Positions 7,425 to 14,815 of a stretch of 15,741 nt of DNA are shown one piece after another. The position numbers and the translations under genes were made by a program. Source of the stretch: Methanobacteriota archaeon (lineage in GTDB: Archaea; JACRDV01); contig JACRDV010000049.1 of the NCBI GenBank assembly GCA_024860865.1, positions 1-15,741 on the forward strand, given 5' to 3'. The first letter of the stretch is position 1. Each line of letters begins with the position of its first letter. The notes below the pieces were generated by a model, which saw only the letters and a list, made by a program, of their open reading frames with translations, did no database searches and had not been told where the DNA came from.

Positions 7425-7441
7425 GGAAAAGTTATTTAAAT
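7425..7441 (+). promoter_or_regulatory. Putative internal promoter ahead of ccmD-ccmE-ccmF
   Basis: ATTTAAAT at 7434-7441 lies 24-31 nt before the ccmD-like ATG. It is preceded by purine-rich GGAAAAG (7425-7431), where a TFB recognition element would be. No Shine-Dalgarno site precedes that ATG, so a leaderless start is plausible. The 90-bp gap after ccmC is the only real gap in the ccm locus. Confidence 0.4.
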
Positions 7442-7464
7442 CATATAAAAAATAATAGTTTTCT

Positions 7465-7602
7465 ATGCCTGAGTTTGAGAGCATTCTAGCAGTAGCAATA
7501 ATACTGTGGTCTGGTTTAATATTATATGCGATATATTTGGACTCAAGAGTTAGAGATTTGGCCAAAAAAATATCGAATTTGGAAAAAATGTTTGAGAAAT
7601 GA
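7465..7602 (+). CDS. ccmD: Small single-helix membrane protein, CcmD-like
   Basis: A 45-residue ORF: MPEFESI, one transmembrane helix LAVAIILWSGLILYAIYL, then a charged amphipathic tail (DSRVRDLAKKISNLEKMFEK). Size, one-helix topology, charged C-terminal coil and position between ccmC and ccmE all match CcmD, which stabilises the CcmABC-CcmE complex; the family has almost no sequence signature, so the name rests on context. The stop overlaps the ccmE start as ATGA, a strong sign that it is a real translated gene. Confidence 0.72.
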   Translation: MPEFESILAVAIILWSGLILYAIYLDSRVRDLAKKISNLEKMFEK

Positions 7603-8021
7603 AGTCAGTGACAATTATGGTTAAGATGAGTAAAAACTTAAAAATTGGAATTGGTATTTTGTTAATTGCAGTGTGCATTGCAATTGGATATAGCACTGTC
7701 TTCAAATTTTTTAATCCATACCATTTTGTCAGCAACTTAACTGCAAATCCAGATCAATATATGAACAAACAAGTGCAAGTAATAGGGGTTGTAGTTCCGG
7801 GCACTATTGAACTGGCTTCTGGTACCTTGAAATTTGATATCACAGATGGTAACTCAAGAATAAAAGTTGCATATGGCGGATCTCCTGTTCCAATAAGAGA
7901 GAGTATAAATGTTGTTGTTATTGGATCACTTATATCCCCAACTCAATTTCAAGCTACAAAAATTCTAACCCAATGTCCATCAAAGTATGAACAAACATTA
8001 AGCGCTGCTAATAAGACTTAA
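7599..8021 (+). CDS. ccmE: Heme chaperone CcmE, archaeal CxxxY type
   Basis: 140 residues. A short cytoplasmic N-terminus is followed by one membrane anchor (about 14-34) and an external OB-fold domain (about 45-125) containing VQVIGVVVPGTIE, FDITDG and VAYGGSPVP. The heme attachment region reads CPSKY (126-130). In Escherichia coli the motif is HxxxY with covalent heme on the His; here Cys126 replaces it, as in archaeal and some deltaproteobacterial CcmE (system I*). It carries heme from CcmC to the CcmF ligase. The start ATG overlaps the ccmD-like stop. A 37-nt gap follows before the TTG upstream of the ccmF ATG. Confidence 0.92.
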   Translation: MKSVTIMVKMSKNLKIGIGILLIAVCIAIGYSTVFKFFNPYHFVSNLTANPDQYMNKQVQVIGVVVPGTIELASGTLKFDITDGNSRIKVAYGGSPVPIRESINVVVIGSLISPTQFQATKILTQCPSKYEQTLSAANKT

Positions 8022-8067
8022 ACAGGCAACCACATGCTACTTTTTTAAATTTTAGGATTTGATAAGA

Positions 8068-10044
8068 ATGACATTAGGGTCTATACTATTAATAATAAGC
8101 TGGCTTGCTGGTTTTGCATCGTTAGCTTTGCTATTTCTGCTAGATTTGCGTTTTAATGAATACTTGAAAGATAAAACAATAAATTATATGATTGAAAGTT
8201 TAAAAAATAAATATACAATTTCAATTCGCGCATACACTTTGTTATTAACATCATGTTCTATTCTTCTTTTCAACGCATTTTTATACTCAGATTTTTCACT
8301 TGCGTATGTATTTGAATACAGCAGCTCAGAACTTTTATGGTTTTATAAAATTTCAGCATTCTGGGCAGGAACATCTGGCTCTCTTTTATTATGGGCATGG
8401 TTGATTTCTCTATTCATTTGGTGGTGGAGTGAAAAAGTAGACTTTAATTCCCAATTTGTTAGAAGAACTACAATTTTTTCAATAATAATTGGATTATTTT
8501 TCTTAACAATAACGCTGGTTGATTCGCCCTTTAGATCAATCACAGGCTCGGTCCTAGAAAATCTCTGGCGTGCCGGAGTTGATGGGATGGGGCTAAACCC
8601 TTTGCTTCGTGACCCCTGGATGGTTATTCACCCTCCAATTTTATTCGTTGGATATGCTGCGATAACGCTACCTGCTGCTGCGGCTATTGCGTATCTAATT
8701 AATCCCGATGAAAGTTGGGAAAAACTTACGCGGCAATGGTCTAGAATTGCTTGGATATTCTTGATGGCTGGCATTGCTATTGGCGGATTTTGGTCGTATA
8801 AGGTATTAGGGTGGGGTGGATTCTGGGCCTGGGATCCAGTTGAAACTACTTCATTCATCCCATGGCTTACGATGACGGCATTTTTACACGGAACGGTTCA
8901 ATACCGCAAGAATAGAAAGTTTAATTTCATAACTCCGCTTTTAGGAATCGTATCACTTCTATTAGTTGTATATGCTACGTTTGTTACTAGAAGTGGAATT
9001 CATGAATCCTTCCATTCTTTTGGCGAAAGTGCTACATCACCATTTTTCTTGATATTTATAGCAGCTGTAATTATTGCAACAATAGCGTCTGCTATCCGAT
9101 TTATAAGCAAACAAATAAAATTGACTGGCGAAGAAAGTATTTCGCTACTCTCTAAACAAAATTTAATTTTACTTACAATTATCGCATTTGTTATGTTAAC
9201 ATTCATATCTTTATGGGGAACAACCTATCCAGTAATTTATGAGATCTTAACAGGCATGAAAATTTCAATTGAAAAATCATTTTTTAACTTTTGGAGCCTT
9301 CCATTCACTATTATATTGTTTTTAACTATGTGGGCATGCATGTTATTTGGTTTCCTTAAAGAAGGTCTATTAGTAAAAACTTTAATGTTGTTAATTGCGG
9401 CCACAGTAGGTTCTATACTTATCAAACCTACTGAAAATTTCTATGCTAATGCCTTGTTACCCTCAGCATTTCTAGTAATTGGCGGGGTTATATTTGGGCT
9501 ATTAAAAATTATTAAAACTCCAAGAAGTTTTGCTAGATCTATTAAATTAATCTCTCCTTATGTGATTCATTTAGGAGTTGCATTTATAATAATTGGTATT
9601 GTGGTGAGCACGGCATTTCAAAAAGAGATTTTTGAGAAATTTAACATCGGCGAAAATAAAGAAATCGGTCGAGAATACGGTCTGAGTGTAACTAATATTA
9701 GCGCGTATGTTAATTGGCAAGATTTTACTTGGGCACAAAAAACTGATTTATTTTTAAATAAAAACGGTGTTAGAGTTGGAGAAGGTAACCCATTAATCTA
9801 TTATAATTTAAGACCAATGCTGTGGGGGGGCGAGTCAGAGGGTCCCTTCGCAAAAGTATACATCCATCGCACTCTGCTCTTCGATATTTACGTAGCTTTC
9901 GAAGGTGTAGGCTCAGAAGAGGAAATTGAACAAGGTATCCCGTTGAGAATTAAAATGTTTCCACTAGTTAATTTTCTATGGTTTGGGGTCATACTTGTAT
10001 CATTAGGTGGAGCGCTGTTGATAATTTCAGAGCCAAAAAAGTAA
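8068..10044 (+). CDS. ccmF: Cytochrome c heme lyase subunit CcmF
   Basis: 658 residues from ATG 8068; a TTG at 8059 in the same frame would add three residues but sits one base from the AGGA that serves the ATG. A large polytopic protein with the WWD heme motif WGGFWAWDPVET (249-260). Flanking external histidines lie in VIHPPILFVGY (His188) and TRSGIHESFHSFGES (His312/His316). Two membrane histidines that could ligate the b-type heme lie in TAFLHGT (His274) and SPYVIHLGVAF (His501). The C-terminal external domain and last helix (RIKMFPLVNFLWFGVILVSL) are CcmF-like. It transfers heme from CcmE to CxxCH cysteines of apocytochromes. No CcmH partner follows; the next gene is convergent. Confidence 0.92.
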   Translation: MTLGSILLIISWLAGFASLALLFLLDLRFNEYLKDKTINYMIESLKNKYTISIRAYTLLLTSCSILLFNAFLYSDFSLAYVFEYSSSELLWFYKISAFWAGTSGSLLLWAWLISLFIWWWSEKVDFNSQFVRRTTIFSIIIGLFFLTITLVDSPFRSITGSVLENLWRAGVDGMGLNPLLRDPWMVIHPPILFVGYAAITLPAAAAIAYLINPDESWEKLTRQWSRIAWIFLMAGIAIGGFWSYKVLGWGGFWAWDPVETTSFIPWLTMTAFLHGTVQYRKNRKFNFITPLLGIVSLLLVVYATFVTRSGIHESFHSFGESATSPFFLIFIAAVIIATIASAIRFISKQIKLTGEESISLLSKQNLILLTIIAFVMLTFISLWGTTYPVIYEILTGMKISIEKSFFNFWSLPFTIILFLTMWACMLFGFLKEGLLVKTLMLLIAATVGSILIKPTENFYANALLPSAFLVIGGVIFGLLKIIKTPRSFARSIKLISPYVIHLGVAFIIIGIVVSTAFQKEIFEKFNIGENKEIGREYGLSVTNISAYVNWQDFTWAQKTDLFLNKNGVRVGEGNPLIYYNLRPMLWGGESEGPFAKVYIHRTLLFDIYVAFEGVGSEEEIEQGIPLRIKMFPLVNFLWFGVILVSLGGALLIISEPKK

Positions 10045-10203
10045 ACAACCCTAATTCCTAAAACCAACTCTACCAATATCATGGTTCCTATGAAAAAGTA
10101 TTTGTGGAAATTTAGTTTATTATGCTAACTTTTATGAGCAAGCAAAATTTCAGAGTCAAGCAAAATAAAGAAATTAATAGGCATCCTTCAAAAATGTTAA
10201 ATT

Positions 10204-11262
10204 TTAACTTTTAGCACTTACTTTTTTCGGCTGGTACATACAATAAGGTTCTTCGGCTAGATAATCGTTATAGCGCGAATAGGCTCTTGCCCTGCAACCA
10301 CCGCAAATATTTTTAAATTCACAATATCCACATTTTCCCTCTAGCTTGCTGGTATCTCTAAGATCGGTAAAAAGTTTGGAATTTAACCATATTTCCTTAA
10401 ATGTCAAATCTCTAACGTTGCCAGCTTTAACTGGTAAATAACCGCAGGGATAAACATCGCCTACGTATGAAACAAAACAAAAGCCAGTTCCAGCAAGACA
10501 ACCCTTAGTCATTGCGTGCATGCCTTCTCTTTGTAACTTAAGAGTTGTCCCTTCGGCTTTAGCTCTTTGGAGCATTATTCTAAAATAATGTGGAGCACAT
10601 GTTACTTTAACATGCATGTTAACTTTTTTCTGCACATCGTATAGCCAATTCAATGCGCGCTCATATTCTTCAGGAGGTAGCTCTTTTTCTTCAATTAACT
10701 TTCCACGTCCCGTTGGCACGAGAAAGAAAACATGCCATGCGTCTACTCCAAGTTTAATTACTAAGTCTAAAATTTTTTCAATTTCCTCAATGTTTTGTTT
10801 CGTGACAGTAGTATTAACCTGAAGACTTATACCCGCTTGTCTACAAGCTTCAATCCCTTTTAAAGTGCTTTCAAATGCACCAGGAACCTTTCTAAAATTA
10901 TCATGAGACTGGGGTGAGGCTCCATCTAAACTAGCAGTGACGCGCTTTATTCCAGCTTCCTTTAATTTTTTAGCAATTTCAGGTGTGATAAGTGTTGCAT
11001 TTGTACCCAGTACTACTCTTAATCCTTTTTTCGTGCCATATTCTGTTAATTCAAAAATGTCTTTTCTAAATAATGGCTCGCCACCAGTCATAATTAATAT
11101 AGGCTTACTGAAGCTTGCTATGTTATCGATCAATTGCTTAGCTTCTTGTGTAGTTAACTCATTTGGATCGGGTTCTGTTATTGCTGAAGCTCTGCAATGA
11201 ATGCAGGCCAAGTTGCATGCGCGAGTAAGCTCCCATGCAATTAGTCTAGGCAGATATTCCAT
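10204..11262 (-). CDS. ahbD: Heme b synthase AhbD (radical SAM)
   Basis: 352 residues. The radical SAM cluster is TRACNLACIHC (Cys16, Cys20, Cys23), with TGGEP (59-63) as the SAM-binding motif. FFLVPTGRGK (179-188) and the N-terminal LPRLIAWELTRACN are hallmarks of AhbD. The C-terminal SPASM-like region has Cys255, Cys262, Cys273, Cys311, Cys314, Cys320, Cys323 and Cys341 for auxiliary iron-sulfur binding. AhbD oxidatively decarboxylates two propionates of iron-coproporphyrin III to give heme b, the last step of the siroheme-dependent pathway in archaea and sulfate reducers. The paralogue AhbC and the NirJ family were considered; the N-terminus and the VPTGRGK region argue for AhbD. The ATG directly follows the pstK stop, so the two are cotranscribed. 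It converges with ccmF. Confidence 0.83.
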   Translation of the reverse strand: MEYLPRLIAWELTRACNLACIHCRASAITEPDPNELTTQEAKQLIDNIASFSKPILIMTGGEPLFRKDIFELTEYGTKKGLRVVLGTNATLITPEIAKKLKEAGIKRVTASLDGASPQSHDNFRKVPGAFESTLKGIEACRQAGISLQVNTTVTKQNIEEIEKILDLVIKLGVDAWHVFFLVPTGRGKLIEEKELPPEEYERALNWLYDVQKKVNMHVKVTCAPHYFRIMLQRAKAEGTTLKLQREGMHAMTKGCLAGTGFCFVSYVGDVYPCGYLPVKAGNVRDLTFKEIWLNSKLFTDLRDTSKLEGKCGYCEFKNICGGCRARAYSRYNDYLAEEPYCMYQPKKVSAKS

Positions 11263-12069
11263 TTAAAAAACCTTATGATGTTCTTTTAATAATTTTTTAG
11301 CTTTACCTACAAATAATGTTTTAGCTTGTTCTATTTTCATTGTCTTAGATAATGCGGTTTGTATAATTTCTCTCCTTAGTTTGCTCAACTTTTGACCTAA
11401 TTCTTTCGATTTGTATTTTTTCATCAATTCACTCATGACTCTTCTAGTCATAACATCAATCTTCTCAGCACGAGTTATTTTTGGTCTCAGTTTTCTCTTT
11501 TTGATTTCACAAACTTTTTCGCCTTTTTCCCTTTTGAATAGCTCAACAAAAGCTGAAGCAATTAAGGTTCCTGCTTTTCCCGGATCAGTTGAACCCGAAT
11601 CAATAATAAGATTAGGTCTATCCCATCTATATTTGCCAGGTATGTCAAATTTACGAGAAATATCGCTAATTACTTCAGGCGGAATTGGTTCGCCTCTTTG
11701 TTTGTTTCTTTTAAGAGCAATTTCAGTTGAACATTGAATGAAGACAATTTTATAGGGAACTCTCAATTTTTGAGCGATTCTGATCAAATCACGCCTCATG
11801 GTCGTGTAATAATTAGTATCATCGCAGATTGCGACATACCCTGCTTTTAATGCGAGCTTTATGAGTTCTTTCATAGTATTGCGGATAAATGGTTCGTGGA
11901 TGGGATTGAATTTTTCAGTATCAGCTGGTATCATCTCTCTTATATTGTCTGTTCCAACAACTAAGGCCGGCATTTTATGCTGTAGCTCTAACTTTTTGGC
12001 AGCTGAATAGGCTATCTCACTTTTGCCTGCCCCCGGAATTCCGCAAAAGATAATAAGCAATGTGCTCAC
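11263..12069 (-). CDS. pstK: L-seryl-tRNA(Sec) kinase PSTK
   Basis: 268 residues. P-loop GIPGAGKS (10-17); VVGTDNIREMIP (37-48), with Asp41 and Arg44 where the archaeal PSTK active site has Asp and Arg; DDTNYYTTMRRDL (83-95), nearly identical in pattern to the methanococcal enzyme; the RxxxR motif Arg121/Arg125 in LKRNKQRGEPIP; and FDIPGKYRWDRP (141-152). A basic helical C-terminal half (about 185-268) would bind tRNA. The enzyme phosphorylates Ser-tRNA(Sec), the step before SepSecS forms selenocysteinyl-tRNA. The match is to the full archaeal PSTK pattern, not merely to a P-loop kinase. Start is GTG 12069, 13 nt after the preceding gene; the stop abuts ahbD. Together with selB it indicates selenocysteine decoding, though SepSecS, SelD and tRNA(Sec) are not in view. 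Confidence 0.83.
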   Translation of the reverse strand: MSTLLIIFCGIPGAGKSEIAYSAAKKLELQHKMPALVVGTDNIREMIPADTEKFNPIHEPFIRNTMKELIKLALKAGYVAICDDTNYYTTMRRDLIRIAQKLRVPYKIVFIQCSTEIALKRNKQRGEPIPPEVISDISRKFDIPGKYRWDRPNLIIDSGSTDPGKAGTLIASAFVELFKREKGEKVCEIKKRKLRPKITRAEKIDVMTRRVMSELMKKYKSKELGQKLSKLRREIIQTALSKTMKIEQAKTLFVGKAKKLLKEHHKVF

Positions 12070-12082
12070 TCGATATTGAGAA

Positions 12083-12355
12083 TTAACTTAACTTTAATTT
12101 CATAAATTTAATTTCAAGTTCTGCCAATTCTTTCTGTTTAATTTCTAACGCCTTTTCTAATTCTTCTCTAGCAATTATACCGCTTCGGAAATCTCTCACT
12201 AATTTAGTTACTTCATCTCTCTTAACTTTAATTTGTGCTTTTAAGCTTTCAAATTCCTCATCTTTCCCAATACCTTTCTTTGAAGCTTCTCCCTTTCTCT
12301 CTTTAAGATTTTTGATATACTCTTTTAATTGCTTTTCAATTTCTTCTTTAGACAT
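12083..12355 (-). CDS. Small coiled-coil protein of unknown function
   Basis: 90 residues, almost entirely charged helix: KEEIEKQLKEYIKNLKE at the N-terminus, a short Gly/Lys linker (GEASKKGIGKDEE), then a second helical segment ending with a SHOCT-like pattern, DFRSGIIAREELEKALE. No cysteines, no signal peptide, no membrane segment. I do not recognise a family. It sits 13 nt upstream of pstK in the same direction and so is probably cotranscribed with pstK and ahbD. Initiator is ATG at 12355. Confidence 0.7.
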   Translation of the reverse strand: MSKEEIEKQLKEYIKNLKERKGEASKKGIGKDEEFESLKAQIKVKRDEVTKLVRDFRSGIIAREELEKALEIKQKELAELEIKFMKLKLS

Positions 12356-12397
12356 TTTTAATTCCAGACTAAAATCGATTGGTCAATGAGATAACCA

Positions 12398-12428
12398 TGT
12401 GCCTAGTTATGGGCACAATAATTAGGCA
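12398..12428. repeat. Two overlapping, mutually exclusive small inverted repeats
   Basis: TGTGCC (12398-12403) pairs with GGCACA (12412-12417). TGCCTA (12400-12405) pairs with TAGGCA (12423-12428). The left arms overlap, so only one hairpin can form at a time. Located in the 83-bp gap between the DUF89 gene and the coiled-coil gene. Confidence 0.35.
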
Positions 12429-12438
12429 AATATTCCTA

Positions 12439-13302
12439 CTATAGAACCTTCACTACATTGGAGTTAAGCGCAACACCTAAATTAGTTGCAACTGGATTAC
12501 ATTTTGCTTTTAAAATAAAAACAATCTTTTGTTGCAATGAACTATCTCCTAAAGACTCATAATTGCCCATACCTTTACAAATTACTAAGTCAGACGACTT
12601 AAGCTTTTGAATGAATTCAGTTGAACACTCTTCGAGAATGGTTCCAATTGTATTAGTTCCGGTGGTAATTAGCTCATCTATAACTTCTGTAATACCGGCT
12701 ATTTGAGCGTCCTCAATTGTAGCATCATTCAAAATTGGATCTCCTTTCACTGCACCAATTACCCTAACTTTAAATTGGCGTTTAATCTGCTCGATTAGTA
12801 AACGATCAAATACTATCTCAGCTGCATTATCAAAAACATAAAATATATTTTTAGATTTATTGAGAAGATCTAACATAACTTCAGTTTCATCAATTGCAAA
12901 CTTTTCATTCAAAGCTTTTTCAAACTCGCTTTCAATATTATAATCCTTCCCTACTGCAAAATCCACAGAGTTGCCCGCTAATGCAGCTTTTAAAGCTACT
13001 TGAAATGGAGCCGAACTACTACTGATTATTTCCTGAATATCAGGAAGCAATTCTAAAGCCTTTAGGTTGCTGATGTGCTTTTCCTCGCGATAAGGGTCTG
13101 GATTATCTAGAGCTTGGCTAACAAATCGATGAATTGTTGTTCCTAATTCGGCTGGCACCCCGTTAAGATCAAAAAGATAGTTTAGTTCAAATAACGCTTT
13201 TTCAAATACCTTTAGCTGAAGGCTTTTGTCAGATGTTGCATAATTTGCAACCCTAATCACTTGGCGCAACAAGCATGGTAAACACTCATACATAGCTTTC
13301 AT
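12439..13302 (-). CDS. DUF89 / ARMT1-like damage-control phosphatase
   Basis: 287 residues from ATG 13302; an in-frame TTG at 13311 is an alternative. The N-terminal CLPCLLRQ (Cys7, Cys10) is typical of the archaeal DUF89 subgroup, as is NPDPYREEK (67-75). The metal site is suggested by VFDNAAEIVFD (Asp158, Asn159) and KGDPILNDAT (Asp193), with KGMGNYESL (243-251) near the phosphate pocket. Family members are metal-dependent phosphatases proposed to remove damaged or misplaced sugar phosphates; the substrate of this subgroup is not settled. It lies upstream of the coiled-coil/pstK/ahbD string on the same strand, 83 bp away, so it may belong to that unit. Confidence 0.82.
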   Translation of the reverse strand: MKAMYECLPCLLRQVIRVANYATSDKSLQLKVFEKALFELNYLFDLNGVPAELGTTIHRFVSQALDNPDPYREEKHISNLKALELLPDIQEIISSSSAPFQVALKAALAGNSVDFAVGKDYNIESEFEKALNEKFAIDETEVMLDLLNKSKNIFYVFDNAAEIVFDRLLIEQIKRQFKVRVIGAVKGDPILNDATIEDAQIAGITEVIDELITTGTNTIGTILEECSTEFIQKLKSSDLVICKGMGNYESLGDSSLQQKIVFILKAKCNPVATNLGVALNSNVVKVL

Positions 13303-13359
13303 ACATATCAATTATTTAGTAGGCCCTATTTAGTTTTTAAATAAGCTCTTAAAATGTTC

Positions 13360-13366
13360 CTATATC
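13360..13366 (+). promoter_or_regulatory. TATA-like box for the small TGA-containing ORF
   Basis: CTATATC, 21-27 nt before the ATG at 13387, near leaderless spacing. Weak on its own; given weight by the ORF and hairpin that follow. Confidence 0.3.
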
Positions 13367-13386
13367 ACTTATTTATTAGTAGTTTT

Positions 13387-13500
13387 ATGATTCGTAAAAA
13401 ATATCTACCACTTGACTATGCTTGAGTCCAATTTTTAATTGGAATAGCTTTAGCAATATTCATAATTGGTGCAGTTACCTGGTTCAATAGAGAAATATGA
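13387..13500 (+). CDS. Candidate 37-codon membrane miniprotein with an in-frame TGA (recoded, or a broken gene)
   Basis: From ATG 13387: MIRKKYLPLDYA, then TGA at codon 13 (13423-13425), then in the same frame VQFLIGIALAIFIIGAV-TWFNREI and a final TGA at 13498-13500. The second half is a clean transmembrane helix with positive-inside N-terminal residues (RKK) before it and a short charged tail. No ATG, GTG or TTG exists in the frame after the first TGA, so the helix can only be made by reading through it. A TATA-like box lies upstream and a hairpin with a T-run downstream, giving a self-contained unit. No family is recognised. It may be a tiny selenoprotein, a Trp-codon mutant (TGG to TGA), a sequencing error or a relic. 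The genome's SelB and PSTK make recoding possible, but I do not find the GAA/A internal loop of archaeal SECIS in the hairpin. Confidence 0.45.
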
Positions 13501-13550
13501 ATACCATACTGCTCAGTTAGCCAACTCAGGATGCAGTATTCCATTTTTTT
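13499..13550 (+). terminator. Hairpin followed by seven T, downstream of the miniprotein ORF
   Basis: ACTGC (13508-13512) pairs with GCAGT (13533-13537). Inside, AGTT (13515-13518) pairs with AACT (13523-13526) around loop AGCC. Outside, GAAT (13499-13502) pairs with ATTC (13538-13541), with a left-side bulge. A run of seven T follows at 13544-13550. The T-run on this strand suits termination of plus-strand transcription, just before the stop of the convergent protease gene. It could also be a structural 3'UTR element. Confidence 0.5.
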
Positions 13551-13552
13551 CG

Positions 13553-14815
13553 CTAAGGTATCTCTTTGAAAACCGGAAGTTCTGGGGGATTAGTAGAGAG
13601 TATCAAAATTATGAGTAAAAAAATTGCGAGGATTTTTCTTTTGTTGTCGATTTTACTTGCATCATTCAGAGGGCGCGGATGTTCATACCAAGAAAGCCAA
13701 AATACCAATAAAGCCATTATCCACCATCCAGTCATAAAAAGCCAAAAAATAACAGGAAAAGTGAGCCACTTATGCGATTTTGGTCTAAATATAGCTCTAG
13801 CAACATGACCGCCATCGAGTTGACCAGCTGGCATTAAATTAAGCATAGTAACAATTAACCCTGCCCAACCAGCAAAAGCAAGGGGATGCAAGTACAAAAC
13901 TTGCCCTTCTGCTGGACCAAATCCCATTATTTTTGCTAACAACATCATCAATACAGGTATAGGAATACGTATGGCTTCTGCTATAGGTTCTCCAATTATT
14001 GACATTTTAAGACCAATTATCACTATGGGCAAAGTTACTAACAATCCAGCAATTGGCCCAGCAGCTCCTATATCAAATAGAGCCTTTCTGCTTGGTATTG
14101 GCGAGCGCATACTGATAACAGCTCCAAATGTTCCTAGCGGAAATGGTAGTGGAGGAGCTGGAACAAAAAAGGGCAGAGTTGCTTTAACACCGTATTTTCT
14201 AGCCATGATTGTATGCCCTAGTTCATGAAAACCAATTATTGCCATTAATCCAAAGGCAAAGAGCAATGCATTCTCAAATTGAGGGGCCCATCTTTCCGAG
14301 AGAATATAGCCAGCAACAAAAGTAGTTCCGAGCGTAACTATCAACAAACCAAGATTTATCAAGGGGCTTCTCATTTTTGGCTCAACTTTGGGCCTAGGAA
14401 GGACAGCAACTAGAAGTTTCCCATTTTCCTCGGCAATCATCGGCAAATATCCGAGATTCGTAAATTTGAGCTTAAGGCGTTCAAACGATTGCTCAATATC
14501 ATAGCGAGGCTGAACTCTAAACAAAACGGCATTATTTTCTATCTTTTTAGAAGCTATTACAAACTCTGCATTTACTGATTGTTCTATTTGTTCAAGCACA
14601 ACGAACTCAGGAGCTTTGGTTACGTCACCAGTAAATTCGTAGATACCGGTTATCACTAAGTCGCTCTTGCAGAGAGGACATGCGTTTGGTAGTGTTTTTC
14701 CAACATAATCACCAACACCAAATGGTTGGAGTTTAGAATATTTACAAGAGATGCACTTGATCTCACTGGCTGTTTGTGTCTTTTCTTGTTTCTCTTTTGT
14801 GCCCAAACTATTCAC
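13553..14815 (-). CDS. Site-2 protease family (M50) metalloprotease with N-terminal zinc ribbon
   Basis: 420 residues. An N-terminal zinc ribbon (CISC at 21-24, CPLC at 46-49) is followed by a soluble region up to about 148 and then a membrane domain. The zinc site is FHELGH (196-201), with Glu198 as catalytic acid/base. The third ligand is in [12 protein letters not shown] (326-337, Asp334). The stretch [19 protein letters not shown] (216-234) is typical of EGY-type and archaeal site-2 proteases lacking a PDZ domain. It should cleave a transmembrane substrate within the membrane. The GTG start overlaps the end of the dehydratase small subunit by 8 bp, so it is the third gene of that operon. 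The zinc ribbon may recruit the substrate; that is inference. Confidence 0.85.
   Translation of the reverse strand: MNSLGTKEKQEKTQTASEIKCISCKYSKLQPFGVGDYVGKTLPNACPLCKSDLVITGIYEFTGDVTKAPEFVVLEQIEQSVNAEFVIASKKIENNAVLFRVQPRYDIEQSFERLKLKFTNLGYLPMIAEENGKLLVAVLPRPKVEPKMRSPLINLGLLIVTLGTTFVAGYILSERWAPQFENALLFAFGLMAIIGFHELGHTIMARKYGVKATLPFFVPAPPLPFPLGTFGAVISMRSPIPSRKALFDIGAAGPIAGLLVTLPIVIIGLKMSIIGEPIAEAIRIPIPVLMMLLAKIMGFGPAEGQVLYLHPLAFAGWAGLIVTMLNLMPAGQLDGGHVARAIFRPKSHKWLTFPVIFWLFMTGWWIMALLVFWLSWYEHPRPLNDASKIDNKRKILAIFLLIILILSTNPPELPVFKEIP

Noticed and set aside
10045-10203. Possible ccmH or other small gene after ccmF
   Set aside because: Only short ORFs of 15-30 codons, without a CxxC motif or a membrane segment.
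10204-11262. AhbC or NirJ instead of AhbD
   Set aside because: The N-terminal PRLIAWELTRACNL and FFLVPTGRGK patterns are those I associate with heme b synthase; AhbC has a longer N-terminal part before a WNVTKRCNL-type motif.
13500-13550. Hairpin downstream of the TGA-containing ORF as an archaeal SECIS element
   Set aside because: The internal loops are UC opposite CAGGAU and a one-sided ACCAU bulge; the conserved GAA/A loop and short GC mini-stem of archaeal SECIS are missing. Annotated as a terminator-like hairpin instead.
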